From: MGNI01 sp964353875 | GTDB taxonomy: Bacteria; Chloroflexota; Anaerolineae; Anaerolineales; E44-bin32 | Assembly (NCBI GenBank): GCA_964353875.1 | Contig: CAYGXU010000056.1 | Span: 1 to 19,674 of the forward strand | Direction: 5' to 3' | Length of the DNA stretch: 19,674 bases | Shown here: piece after piece, positions 6,668-15,219 of the stretch | Position numbering within the stretch: the first letter of the stretch is position 1 | Layout: each line of letters opens with the position of its first letter | The notes under the pieces: model-generated | What the model saw: only the letters and a program-made list of their open reading frames with translations | Told to the model about the DNA's origin: nothing | Database searches by the model: none | Made by a program: the position numbers and the translations under genes

Positions 6668-6802
6668 CTGGCTGTTGATGAGATTGCGACGAGGTTCTGC
6701 GCATAGCCAATTATGGTAGGATTCAGGATTTGGCGAAATGAAGGTCACTGGTTTTAGAGTTAAAATTGCACGGGTGAGTCAAAGGCCCGAAAAATCTCGC
6801 TA

Positions 6803-6811
6803 TGGTAGAAT
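6803..6811 (+). promoter_or_regulatory. Extended -10 candidate promoter of secA
   Basis: TGGTAGAAT matches the extended -10 pattern (TG-N-TAGAAT). Transcription would start near 6818, after the GTG at 6815, which supports ATG 6836 as the translation start. A near copy of the surrounding 13 bases (TATGGTAGGATTC) occurs 89 bases upstream at about 6712. Confidence 0.4.
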
Positions 6812-6835
6812 TCGGTGCGAGAGGTATTAAGAAGG

Positions 6836-9800
6836 ATGCTAAAGTCACTGGCAAAACTAATCGGGGGCGACCCCATTGCCCGCCGTCTTGAGGAATATTC
6901 TCAGAGGATTCAAGCGATTAACGCGCTCGAGAATCAGATGCACTCTCTTTCGGATGAGGCCTTGAAGGCGAAAACCGATCAATTTCGATCGCGACTGGCG
7001 GAAGGGGAGTCGCTTGACGATATCTTGTATGAGGCTTTCGCGGTGGTGCGGGAGACCTCCATTCGAACGATTGGTCTCAGGCATTTTGATGTGCAACTCA
7101 TTGGAGGGATCGTCCTGCACGAAGGGACAATCGCCGAGATGCGCACTGGTGAGGGGAAAACCCTTGTGGCTACCCTGCCGATCTATTTGAATGCACTGGA
7201 AGGAAAAGGTGTGCATTTGGTGACGGTAAACGATTACCTTGCCCGTCGTGATGCGCGCTGGATGGGACCGATCTTTGATTATCTGGGATTGACCGTTGGC
7301 GTATTACAGGAAGCAGCGCGCACGGAAGGGGGGCGTAAGGCATTTCTTTATGATCCCGGTCGTGAGTCAGTACAGGAGGATGTCCACCAACTTGGATTGG
7401 TGGATCGAAAACAAGCTTACGCTGCCGATGTAACCTATGGCACCAATAACGAATTCGGTTTCGATTATCTGCGGGATAACATGGCGCGTCGATTGGAGGA
7501 TCGTTCTCAACACGGCCATCATTACGCGATCCTCGACGAGGTGGATAACATTTTAATCGATGAGGCGCGTACGCCTCTGATCATTTCCGGGCCCTCACAT
7601 GAGGATCCTGAACTATATATTCGTATGGCGCAAGTCGTGACGCAATTCCGTCCGGAGGATTTCGAAATCAACGAACGTGATCGCACGATTGCGCTGACCG
7701 AAATTGGCGAGGATCATGTCGAGAGACTCTTGGGAATGCCTTTACGCGATCCGGATCGGCCAGAGGACATCACCCCGGAGCAGGCGCGCTTGCTTGGACA
7801 TCTCGAACAGGCGATGCGAGCTCAATTTCTGTTCAAGCGAAATAAGGATTATGTGGTTCAGGGTGGTCGTGTGATCATTGTTGATGAGTTCACCGGTCGT
7901 ATGATGGCAGGCCGTCGCTGGTCGGATGGATTACATCAGGCTGTTGAGGCGAAGGAGAATGTACGCGTCCGACAGGAAAATGTGACTTATGCCACCATCA
8001 CCCTGCAGAACTATTTCCGTAAGTATGAAAAACTGGCAGGCATGACCGGCACTGCATTAACCGAGGCTGAGGAATTCAACAAAATCTATGGCGTCGATGT
8101 GATCCCTTTGCCCACCAATTTGGATTATATCGCCATGCAGCCCGACTCAAACCTCGAGGAGGCGGAGTATCGCGAAAATGGGAATAAATTTTCGTACTAT
8201 GCTCGCCAGGATGATCCGGAACAAGTCCCAATTTTTTGGAAGCGCAAGGACTATCCGGATATCGTCTATCGCGCACAAGAAGCGAAATTACGTTCTGTTA
8301 CGATGGAAATCCTCAAGCGACATGTCAGGGGACAGCCCTTATTGGTCGGCACCACTTCGGTTGAGTTATCGGAGCGGCTTTCCGGGCGCCTGAAAGCGGA
8401 ATTCCTACGTCGTCTGGCGAATGTGACCATCCTTCGAGACGCTTATTTAGAGACGCATGGCATCCCGGATGATGGCATGCGCGTAGATGCGATTGTGCCA
8501 TTATACGAATCCATCGAGACACTGAATAGTACTGTTGTAAGGCAGTTCGCCCGCGAGCTGGGCGTTTCTTTAAGCCCAACGCGACCTGAGAATCTGGAAC
8601 GATTGGGCGCTATCCTTGGGCTCGAAGCGGAGCATTTCCCTTCCCTCTCCCAAGTACTGGAAGGCGGGATTCGGCACAATGTCTTGAATGCCAAGAAGCA
8701 TGATGAGGAATCACGCATAATTGCCGACGCAGGGGCACTGGGTGCAGTAACGATTGCGACCAATATGGCCGGGCGAGGTGTTGATATCAAATTGGGCGGC
8801 GAGATTGCCGAGGAAGTCTTGGCAGCGGTGAACCGTGTCCTTCGCAGGGCGGGAGAGGAGGAACCTGAAAACCTAAATATGGCCGAGCGATTAGAAGCCT
8901 TTGAAGGATTAGATCGTGATGCCATTGGGATTTACGAGGGGGAGATCAACCTCTTCCGCAACTTCATGGAGGAGGAGAAACGCGTTCGGGAAGTTGGCGG
9001 TTTGCATGTATTGGGATCTGAGAGACACGAGGCTCGAAGAATTGACAATCAATTGCGGGGACGCTCTGCCCGTCAAGGGGACGCGGGTTCTTCCCAGTTT
9101 TTCCTTTCTCTGGAAGATGATTTGATGCGATTGTTCGGTGGTGTTCAAGTATCAGGTCTGATGCAACGCTTGAATATCGATGATGCCGTGCCCATAGCGC
9201 ATAATCTTGTCAATCGCACCATCGAACAGGCACAGACAAGGGTTGAGGGAGCCAATTTCGACACTCGTAAGCATCTACTTGAGTATGATGATGTCCTCAA
9301 TCAACAACGTGAGGTGTTCTATAATCAGCGCAACCGGGTTTTTGCAAAGGAAGCGTTGCTTGAGGATATCGACGAAATGCTGGTTTTTGAGGCTCGCCGA
9401 CGTGTCCAGGCAGCTATGGATGACCCCGATGGATCATGGAAGTTGCTCGCCTGGTTGGAAGAGGCGCAGCCAACATTCAATTTGGATGGAGAGAATCCCT
9501 ATCCTTCCTTCATGCTGCGTCTGTTGCGGGAGGATTTGTCGGAGGCAAAGCGCGATTTAAAAACCTTGCGCGAGGCACTCCTCAACCTGGCTTCGCAAGC
9601 GCTTGAAGCCCAATATGTCCATCTTGAACGCTCTATTAGTGAGCAGATGAGAAGGGCAGTAGAACGCCTCGAGGATCAAGTTCGACAACGGGTTGAGATG
9701 GCGGAGTTGGCAATCGAGGGCGCGGAGATTGAAGCAGAGGAGCAAGGAGCTGAGCTCGAAGGGCAGGAACTTGTGCGCGCGGTTGAGGCCGCGGTCGGCC

Positions 9801-10837
9801 TGCAAATCCGACTCGATCAAGGGGATGGTTCAAAAGGGGAAGTGGATGTCAGACGATTGAGGAAGATGATTCCCGAGCTGGTTGAGGCGAGCTTGGGACT
9901 GCGCGTATGGGCTGGGCTTGTACAAGCGGTCGAACGCCGTTTAGGGGAGAATCTCCCTATTCAAACCTCCCTCCCGATGCCGATTGACTGGGATCAGGCC
10001 GAGACGCTCCTACTGGATGCTCTCCATCGTGCCTGGGATCAACGCACAGAGCGGTTGCAGGAGGAGATTTCACGAGATTTGGAAGTGGCCTTAAAGAGAG
10101 ACCCGATTACAGATGCGTTTATGATTCAACTCTTGGTGATGATGAGTTATAGTCAGCGGACATTTTTCGATCGTAAGACCCATCAGAAACGTGCTGTCAC
10201 TCTCCCCAGACTCTCTTATGCAAATACCGCTGCCAGACTCGTTGAAGGGATTGACGCCGAGGATTTAAAAGAAAAGATCGTCGATCACTTAAAAGGCGCC
10301 CAGATGGCAATCCAAAGGCTTCTTGGTCAGGGAGAGATCACCCGATTGAGCAACAGTCGATTAGAGGATCTGGATGTACGGATTCAGACCTGGCTTAGAA
10401 GCACCCTCGATGAGGAGATTTTCAGGGAAATCGTCTCTGCGGGTGAATTCGGGTCTATCCCTGATGATTTAAAAGTGCCCTTGGAACATGCATTGGGGCA
10501 ATTTCAGCTCACAGAAGCCTACCGTGGATTGCTGCTTTCTGTCGGTGATCGCCACTGGGTAGAGTATCTGACGCAAATCGAGGCGCTCCGCACTTCGATC
10601 GGTCTTGAAGCCTATGCTCAAAGAGACCCCCTGGTTCAATACAAGAGCCGCGCATTCGATATGTTTCAAGAACTGCTTTCTGATGTGCGCGCCGATGTGG
10701 TTTCACGTATGTTCCGATTTCAAGTTTCTACTCCTTCAGCGGCTGTCGGGTCTCGATCGCGACCCGCTCCAGTCGCTATAGAAGCGAAAGCAGAATCTTC
10801 GGAGAAACAGAAGCATAAGCGTAAACGAAGGCGTTAA
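6836..10837 (+). CDS. secA: Preprotein translocase ATPase SecA, unusually long
   Basis: SecA is the ATPase that drives preproteins through SecYEG. Counted from ATG 6836 the protein has 1333 residues, against 901 in E. coli. Walker A GEGKT is at 105-109, aligned with E. coli, and Walker B DEVDNILIDEARTPLI starts at D234. The preprotein-binding region, VDEFTGRMMAGRRWSDGLHQ, GMTGTA, then MAGRGVDIKLGG from 644 and QLRGRSARQGD all follow, and the late signature WVEYLTQIEALRTSIGLEAY begins at W1241. Extra sequence lies at about 520-610, inside the second nucleotide-binding domain between GTTSVELSERL and GIRHNVLNAK, and at about 840-1230, within the helical scaffold/wing region, with acidic, coiled-coil-like helices. 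The C-terminal zinc-binding cysteines are absent; the tail is basic (KHKRKRRR). A GTG at 6815 would add seven residues but lies before the likely transcript start. It leads a block with add and a hydrolase gene. Confidence 0.96.
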   Translation: MLKSLAKLIGGDPIARRLEEYSQRIQAINALENQMHSLSDEALKAKTDQFRSRLAEGESLDDILYEAFAVVRETSIRTIGLRHFDVQLIGGIVLHEGTIAEMRTGEGKTLVATLPIYLNALEGKGVHLVTVNDYLARRDARWMGPIFDYLGLTVGVLQEAARTEGGRKAFLYDPGRESVQEDVHQLGLVDRKQAYAADVTYGTNNEFGFDYLRDNMARRLEDRSQHGHHYAILDEVDNILIDEARTPLIISGPSHEDPELYIRMAQVVTQFRPEDFEINERDRTIALTEIGEDHVERLLGMPLRDPDRPEDITPEQARLLGHLEQAMRAQFLFKRNKDYVVQGGRVIIVDEFTGRMMAGRRWSDGLHQAVEAKENVRVRQENVTYATITLQNYFRKYEKLAGMTGTALTEAEEFNKIYGVDVIPLPTNLDYIAMQPDSNLEEAEYRENGNKFSYYARQDDPEQVPIFWKRKDYPDIVYRAQEAKLRSVTMEILKRHVRGQPLLVGTTSVELSERLSGRLKAEFLRRLANVTILRDAYLETHGIPDDGMRVDAIVPLYESIETLNSTVVRQFARELGVSLSPTRPENLERLGAILGLEAEHFPSLSQVLEGGIRHNVLNAKKHDEESRIIADAGALGAVTIATNMAGRGVDIKLGGEIAEEVLAAVNRVLRRAGEEEPENLNMAERLEAFEGLDRDAIGIYEGEINLFRNFMEEEKRVREVGGLHVLGSERHEARRIDNQLRGRSARQGDAGSSQFFLSLEDDLMRLFGGVQVSGLMQRLNIDDAVPIAHNLVNRTIEQAQTRVEGANFDTRKHLLEYDDVLNQQREVFYNQRNRVFAKEALLEDIDEMLVFEARRRVQAAMDDPDGSWKLLAWLEEAQPTFNLDGENPYPSFMLRLLREDLSEAKRDLKTLREALLNLASQALEAQYVHLERSISEQMRRAVERLEDQVRQRVEMAELAIEGAEIEAEEQGAELEGQELVRAVEAAVGLQIRLDQGDGSKGEVDVRRLRKMIPELVEASLGLRVWAGLVQAVERRLGENLPIQTSLPMPIDWDQAETLLLDALHRAWDQRTERLQEEISRDLEVALKRDPITDAFMIQLLVMMSYSQRTFFDRKTHQKRAVTLPRLSYANTAARLVEGIDAEDLKEKIVDHLKGAQMAIQRLLGQGEITRLSNSRLEDLDVRIQTWLRSTLDEEIFREIVSAGEFGSIPDDLKVPLEHALGQFQLTEAYRGLLLSVGDRHWVEYLTQIEALRTSIGLEAYAQRDPLVQYKSRAFDMFQELLSDVRADVVSRMFRFQVSTPSAAVGSRSRPAPVAIEAKAESSEKQKHKRKRRR

Positions 10838-10937
10838 TGGGGATGATGAACCACCATTGGATACTCTCGAAAGCATCTTTCATGAATTGAATCAATTATT
10901 GTGCGTTCTTAAACATCTGAAGAAGCATGGGTGTCAC

Positions 10938-11969
10938 ATGTTGGAAGTCCTCGAGATAATGCCTAAAATCGATCTTCATCGCCATCTTGAAGGTTCTTTT
11001 CGCCTATCTACCCTGCTGGAAGTGGCGAAACAAGAAGGGATCGATCTTCCCTCTAAGGCGCTTACCCTTCAAGATCAAGTACAGATTGCTGCAACGGATC
11101 CCAGGACGTATCAAAAATTCCTATCAAAATTTAAGACGTTGCGGAAATTCTATCGTTCACCTAGGCTTATCCAACGTTTCGTTTGTGAGGCGATTGAGGA
11201 TGCGGCAAAGGATCAGATCAAGTACTTGGAATTGTTTTTTACTCCGGCAGCACTTGCCAATGCTTGTGATTTTCCATTAGGAGAGGTTGTGGATTGGGTG
11301 CTTGAGGCCGCCGAGGGGGCATCTGATGAGACTGGGATCACGGTCAACTTGATTACTAGCGTCAATCGACATGAAACTGTCGTGCTCGCAGAAGAGGTGG
11401 TCGATATCGCACTGCAGCATTTGGATAGTGGGATCGTGGGATTGGATCTCTCCGGAAATGAGGCTGATTTCTCTTCAGAGCCATTCGAAGGGCTTTTTCG
11501 CGATGCGCAGGCTGCTGGTCTGAGGATTACTGTTCATGCAGGCGAGTGGGCAGGAGCAGAGTCGGTCAGTTATGCCCTTGAGCGGTTGGGAGCTGAAAGG
11601 ATCGGCCATGGAGTCCGAATATTAGAAGATAAAAATGTCGTGGCGATCGCAAGGGAAAGAGGAGCATATTTTGAGGTGTGTCTCACGAGCAATCTTCAAT
11701 CCGGCGTGATCCCCTCTTTGGCGGAGCACCCTCTGCCGGAGATGATACAAGCCGGTTTGCAGGTGACATTAAACACGGATGATCCGGGGATTTCCAAGAT
11801 CACGCTAACGCATGAATATCATCTAGCCATTGAGGAATTGGGGTTGTCCCAAGTTACGTTAGTTGCCCTGATCATGACTGCAGCCAAGGCGGCTTTCCTC
11901 GAAGATCGAAAGAAGAAAGCCCTTGAAACCAGCCTCGAGGAAGCATTCTTCTCCTTCAAGAACGAATAA
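10938..11969 (+). CDS. add: Adenosine deaminase family protein
   Basis: Purine-nucleoside deaminase of the metal-dependent TIM-barrel family, converting adenosine to inosine in salvage. The zinc ligands and catalytic residues are all present: DLHRHLEGS (H15, H17), HAGEWAG (H200, E203), ERIGHG (H224) and NTDDPG (D281, D282). They sit at a constant offset of three residues from E. coli Add, which is strong support. Length from ATG 10938 is 343 residues, against 333 in E. coli. The frame is open upstream to TTG 10857, which would add 27 residues with no counterpart in the family; ATG 10959 is another possible start, and none has a strong ribosome site. The gene follows secA by about 100 bases and its stop abuts the next start codon. 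A related activity, such as adenine deamination, cannot be excluded. Confidence 0.9.
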   Translation: MLEVLEIMPKIDLHRHLEGSFRLSTLLEVAKQEGIDLPSKALTLQDQVQIAATDPRTYQKFLSKFKTLRKFYRSPRLIQRFVCEAIEDAAKDQIKYLELFFTPAALANACDFPLGEVVDWVLEAAEGASDETGITVNLITSVNRHETVVLAEEVVDIALQHLDSGIVGLDLSGNEADFSSEPFEGLFRDAQAAGLRITVHAGEWAGAESVSYALERLGAERIGHGVRILEDKNVVAIARERGAYFEVCLTSNLQSGVIPSLAEHPLPEMIQAGLQVTLNTDDPGISKITLTHEYHLAIEELGLSQVTLVALIMTAAKAAFLEDRKKKALETSLEEAFFSFKNE

Positions 11970-12821
11970 ATGCGGATCGGTGATTTATCCTTCCAGCTCC
12001 TCTCTGATGGCAACGTCCATATGGATGTGGGAGGGGTGTTTGGACTGGTTCCTCCGGTCCTATATAAGCGTTATATCCTGCCGGATGATACTCATCGTGT
12101 AGCCATGATTCTCAATTGCATGCTGATCCAATCAAGGGGAAAAACGATCCTGGTTGATACGGGCCTAGGTGAGAAATTAATTCAGAGTGAATGGGAGGAG
12201 TGGAATTTAGAGCGGCCACGGGGCGGATTAGTAACGAAGCTGAACCGGCTGGGCATTTCACCAAGTGACATTGATATTGTGATCGATACCCATCTACACT
12301 CCGATCACTGTGGCGGAAATACCCGCATGGAGGCAGAGCAGGTTCTGGCTACCTTTCCTAATGCCTGCTATTGGGTTCAACGGATTGAATGGGCGGACTT
12401 CAGTTATCCAGATGCACGTACGCGATCTGTCTATGCTGCTGATAATTTCACGCCGATCCTGCAATCGGGTCAGGCGAGGCTCTTGCATGGAGATACTGAG
12501 GTGACGGATCAAGTGCGTTGTGTGGTAACACCTGGGCATACGCGAGGCCATCAGTCTGTGATGTTGAAGTCTGGAGATTGGTACGGTCTTTTCGTTGGCG
12601 ATATGGCATCGTATGCCATCCATATGGTACGAACGCCGTGGCTTACTGCCTATGATGTCGATCCATTGCGCAATATCGCTACAAAAGAACGTTGGCAGCG
12701 ATGGGCGTTAGAACGCGATGCAACCCTCTTCTTTCAACACGACCCTTTGTTGCCAGTGGCCCGTTTACGCTTAGAAGGTGATTCCCTCTCTACTGAACCC
12801 GTCGAAGTGGAAGTCGATTAG
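11970..12821 (+). CDS. Metallo-beta-lactamase-fold hydrolase
   Basis: A 283-residue cytoplasmic protein with the complete metal site of the metallo-beta-lactamase superfamily: HLHSDHCGG (H108, H110, D112, H113), H190 within PGHTRGHQS, D211 in FVGDM, and a last histidine, H257 in FFQHDP. The early motif LVDTGLG and the HxHxDH pattern with a two-metal site resemble the lactonase-like and general hydrolase branches, such as AHL-lactonase-type proteins. The substrate cannot be assigned. The ATG at 11970 directly follows the add TAA (no base between), so translational coupling with add is likely. Its stop at 12819-12821 is separated by one base from the stop of the convergent membrane-protein gene, with no terminator between them. 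Confidence 0.88.
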   Translation: MRIGDLSFQLLSDGNVHMDVGGVFGLVPPVLYKRYILPDDTHRVAMILNCMLIQSRGKTILVDTGLGEKLIQSEWEEWNLERPRGGLVTKLNRLGISPSDIDIVIDTHLHSDHCGGNTRMEAEQVLATFPNACYWVQRIEWADFSYPDARTRSVYAADNFTPILQSGQARLLHGDTEVTDQVRCVVTPGHTRGHQSVMLKSGDWYGLFVGDMASYAIHMVRTPWLTAYDVDPLRNIATKERWQRWALERDATLFFQHDPLLPVARLRLEGDSLSTEPVEVEVD

Positions 12822-12822
12822 A

Positions 12823-13638
12823 CTAACCTTTCTCCCACTCGTTTACTGCTTCACGAATGAGTCGCCGGATCCCTTCATAGGGTACTTCATTGATCGCAAA
12901 ACTCTCAACTCCTATGAGAACCCTGACATCACCTCGCGGTCCTTCCAATAAACGGACAGCACGTTGTTCACCTTCCAGGGTAGCAAGTTTACGTTCTAAA
13001 ATTTGATTGATCTGTTCAACCATGCTTTGTGGACCGAGGGCAGCCTTTGACCCCGATGCGGGATCAGGAGGTTTAGCAGGGCTTGGAGGCCGTCGATCTG
13101 GAGCGTTTCTAAGCCATGCTGCCAAGTCGGAAGATAGTTTTTCAATTTGAGACCAGTGAGGCGAATTGAATAATTCGGAGGGAGATGAAAATTTCCTATC
13201 CCCCATGCGGATTAATAAGCGTCCGGTTGTCTCTTCTCGATAGAAGGTGGCGATGTGTTGATATTCCTCCCCATCCGCACTTGTTTTAGAGGCTGTGATC
13301 TTGTCCTCATGGCTGTCAGGTTGATTCGAGTTTATTAAAGACACTGTCTTAACTCCCATAAGATTATTCTGGTTAGTGATTTTATCTGCTGCAGAGAATC
13401 CCATTTTCTCGCCATCGGATTGCGAATACGGCAGCCCAGATGGTTCCGTAATTCTTTTGGAGTCAACCGGTGAGATCGATAAAGATTGGTTTCCTCTTGT
13501 TGGAGGTGATCCTGCTGCTGTTTGCGAGGGTTGCTTCGTTCCATGAATGTTCAGATAGACGGCAACACCGATTGCAACAAAAGCAAGCCCAAGGATAACG
13601 AAAATGTATCCCAACAAGGATGTATCCCCTGCTGTCAT
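12823..13638 (-). CDS. Single-pass membrane protein of unknown function, coupled to mutM
   Basis: I do not recognise this 271-residue protein. After a short N-terminus there is one strong membrane helix (GYIFVILGLAFVAIGVAVYL, about residues 9-28). A long Ser/Pro/Asn-rich, probably disordered segment covers about 33-115. A compact part begins with HIATFYREETTGRLLIRMGD, followed by WSQIEKLSSDLAAWLRN, a Pro-rich linker, and a C-terminal domain of about 65 residues (from MVEQINQILERKL to REAVNEWEKG) with the strand pair VRLLEGPRGDVRVLIGVESF. The ATG at 13638 overlaps the mutM TGA as ATGA and has GGAG upstream; a TTG seven codons earlier is less likely. Translation is therefore probably coupled to mutM, though a functional link is unproven. 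Confidence 0.72.
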   Translation of the reverse strand: MTAGDTSLLGYIFVILGLAFVAIGVAVYLNIHGTKQPSQTAAGSPPTRGNQSLSISPVDSKRITEPSGLPYSQSDGEKMGFSAADKITNQNNLMGVKTVSLINSNQPDSHEDKITASKTSADGEEYQHIATFYREETTGRLLIRMGDRKFSSPSELFNSPHWSQIEKLSSDLAAWLRNAPDRRPPSPAKPPDPASGSKAALGPQSMVEQINQILERKLATLEGEQRAVRLLEGPRGDVRVLIGVESFAINEVPYEGIRRLIREAVNEWEKG

Positions 13639-14459
13639 GTCTTTTTCTCCGATTGGCAAATCGGACAGAAGTGCGTTCCGCGTTGACCTACGACGATTCG
13701 CTCAATGGGTGTCGAACATTCGGGACAAGGTTCTCCGGTCCTTTGGTAAACGCGGAATTGATTTTGGAAGTTGCCGCCGCGGTAGACCCAATCGATACTG
13801 GCGCCATTATGCTGCAATCCTGCCAACAAGGCGTTCCGGATCCCTTGCCAGAGATCGTAGATTTGTTTTGATGTAAGTAAATCGCTGCGGGTCATCGGGT
13901 GAATCCGGGCGAGATGCAGTGCTTCATCTGTATAAATATTGCCCAAACCTGCAATGAAGGTCTGATCCATCAATAAAGGTTTGATAACGCGCTTCCTCCT
14001 GGATAGGCGATTTTCAAGGTCTACAGCAGTGAAATTGGGATCGAGCGGCTCTGGACCCAACTTTTTTGTGATGATCTCCGGGTTTTCATGATAAAAAATC
14101 TTACCGAATTTGCGCGCATCCGAGAAACGAAGTTGCCAATCGTCTTCCAAGTAAAAGACCGTATGCTCGTAGGGACCCCGTGGTGTTGCTGCTGGGAGAA
14201 GGTAGAGATCGCCACTCATGCGCAGATGGATCAGCATGGATCCACAATCGAGGGGAATCACGATGAACTTGCCCCGACGTTGCACATCAGAAATCACACG
14301 CCCTCTGATTTTTTGTCGAAAGATGGAAGCCGACGGTTGAGCGATGTGGCGTGGCCATAGAATAGAAACGCCTGTAATCTTTTTACCGGGGAGAGGAGGC
14401 GTATCAATGCCGTCTCTTAGTCGTCGGGCGATGATTTCCACTTCTGGCAACTCAGGCAT
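13635..14459 (-). CDS. mutM: Formamidopyrimidine-DNA glycosylase MutM (Fpg)
   Basis: Bifunctional base-excision repair enzyme that removes 8-oxoguanine and ring-opened purines and cuts the abasic site. The 274-residue protein starts MPELPEVE, giving the N-terminal proline nucleophile P2 and E3 after methionine removal. K64 in VQRRGKF corresponds to the conserved K57. FSDARKFG and GLGNIYTDEALHLARIHP (helix-two-turn-helix) follow. The C-terminal zinc finger has C245, C248, C265 and C268 around the arginine loop GQRGTHF with R260. Length and all key residues match the family. The ATG is fixed by the required MPELPEVE start. The downstream membrane-protein gene overlaps its stop by four bases (ATGA). 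No strong ribosome site is seen upstream. Confidence 0.97.
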   Translation of the reverse strand: MPELPEVEIIARRLRDGIDTPPLPGKKITGVSILWPRHIAQPSASIFRQKIRGRVISDVQRRGKFIVIPLDCGSMLIHLRMSGDLYLLPAATPRGPYEHTVFYLEDDWQLRFSDARKFGKIFYHENPEIITKKLGPEPLDPNFTAVDLENRLSRRKRVIKPLLMDQTFIAGLGNIYTDEALHLARIHPMTRSDLLTSKQIYDLWQGIRNALLAGLQHNGASIDWVYRGGNFQNQFRVYQRTGEPCPECSTPIERIVVGQRGTHFCPICQSEKKT

Positions 14460-14668
14460 TAAGTGAATTCCATTGAGTGGAGGATATCCATGATGAGCAT
14501 CATCTTGTTTGTGCTTCCCCGAACTACCTTAAATTAGGACCGTCATAGATTGCCGTGAAGACCATTCCTTTCTTCACAATCCTCAAAAGGATCAACAGAA
14601 ACTGGTGCGAAAAAATTCTCGTGATTTTACGCTGGATACCCGCCATCCATGGCTGGGATCGGTGTGGA

Positions 14669-14920
14669 TTAAGATTCTTGGAAAAGCGTCCCAGTGCCTG
14701 GCTTGCCCTCGAAAGGACGTTTAAAAACTATGGAGAGGCCAGTTTGACCAGGAGTGAAACTGACGATTTCCCAACCCCTTAAACCTGCTTCTCGGCAATA
14801 CTCAGCGATGCTCGGTCCTTTTTGCCAGTCTTTTAATTCCTTTCCGTTGACATACTTCGGACGCCAATCTTCCACGAATATATCACCGCATTTCACGAAA
14901 AGATATTCCCATTTTTGCAT
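14669..14920 (-). CDS. Small DUF4177-like protein
   Basis: An 83-residue protein beginning MQKWEYLFVKCGD and continuing with AGLRGWEIVSFTPGQTGLSIVFKRP. The W-E-Y opening, a central region before a G-W-E-(I/L)-V-S motif, and a closing strand ending in FKRP are the signature of the DUF4177 family of small beta-sheet proteins of unknown function. Upstream in-frame codons exist to 14977, but ATG 14920 has an excellent GAGGAGG site at proper spacing, so the shorter form is chosen. It lies upstream of mutM on the same strand with about 210 bases between, where I see no gene and only a weak 7-bp inverted repeat (14555-14577). Confidence 0.8.
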   Translation of the reverse strand: MQKWEYLFVKCGDIFVEDWRPKYVNGKELKDWQKGPSIAEYCREAGLRGWEIVSFTPGQTGLSIVFKRPFEGKPGTGTLFQES

Positions 14921-15178
14921 AGCAGCCTCCTCAAGAAAAAATAATAGAAGGCATCGATGACCATGTGGATTTCCCATGGTATAGCCCCACCATCATAGCA
15001 ACTCTAGGGATATTGGGCAAGTGCGGTAATCGCATGTTTACAGTAAATGGGATGCGTTTTTTCCGAGGGTTCATCTCCTGTTATTGCTCTGCGTTGGAGA
15101 TAATCACGGAGATGTTATTCGGGAATGTGAAGGCTGTGTTCCTGCCAGAGGCTTACGGATTGGCTACATCTTGACGAA

Positions 15179-15209
15179 ATATCTCGATGCTGTCGACCTC
15201 TGGAGATAT
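15179..15209 (-). terminator. Weak hairpin after comEA
   Basis: ATATCTC (15179-15185) and GAGATAT (15203-15209) pair perfectly around a 17-base loop and lie just past the comEA stop. On the minus strand the following bases are TTCGTC, so the T-run is poor. The rest of 14921-15219 shows no convincing gene. Confidence 0.3.
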
Positions 15210-15219
15210 GTTTTGCAGC

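Noticed and set aside
6408..6719. 103-codon plus-strand frame
   Set aside because: It reads the antisense of tRNA-Leu, a frequent false gene call.
14555..14577. Inverted repeat GTGAAGA/TCTTCAC
   Set aside because: Seven base pairs with a 9-base loop and no T-run on either strand; compatible with chance.
14965..15174. 69-codon plus-strand frame
   Set aside because: No ribosome site, no recognisable pattern, and it lies in the space between two minus-strand genes.
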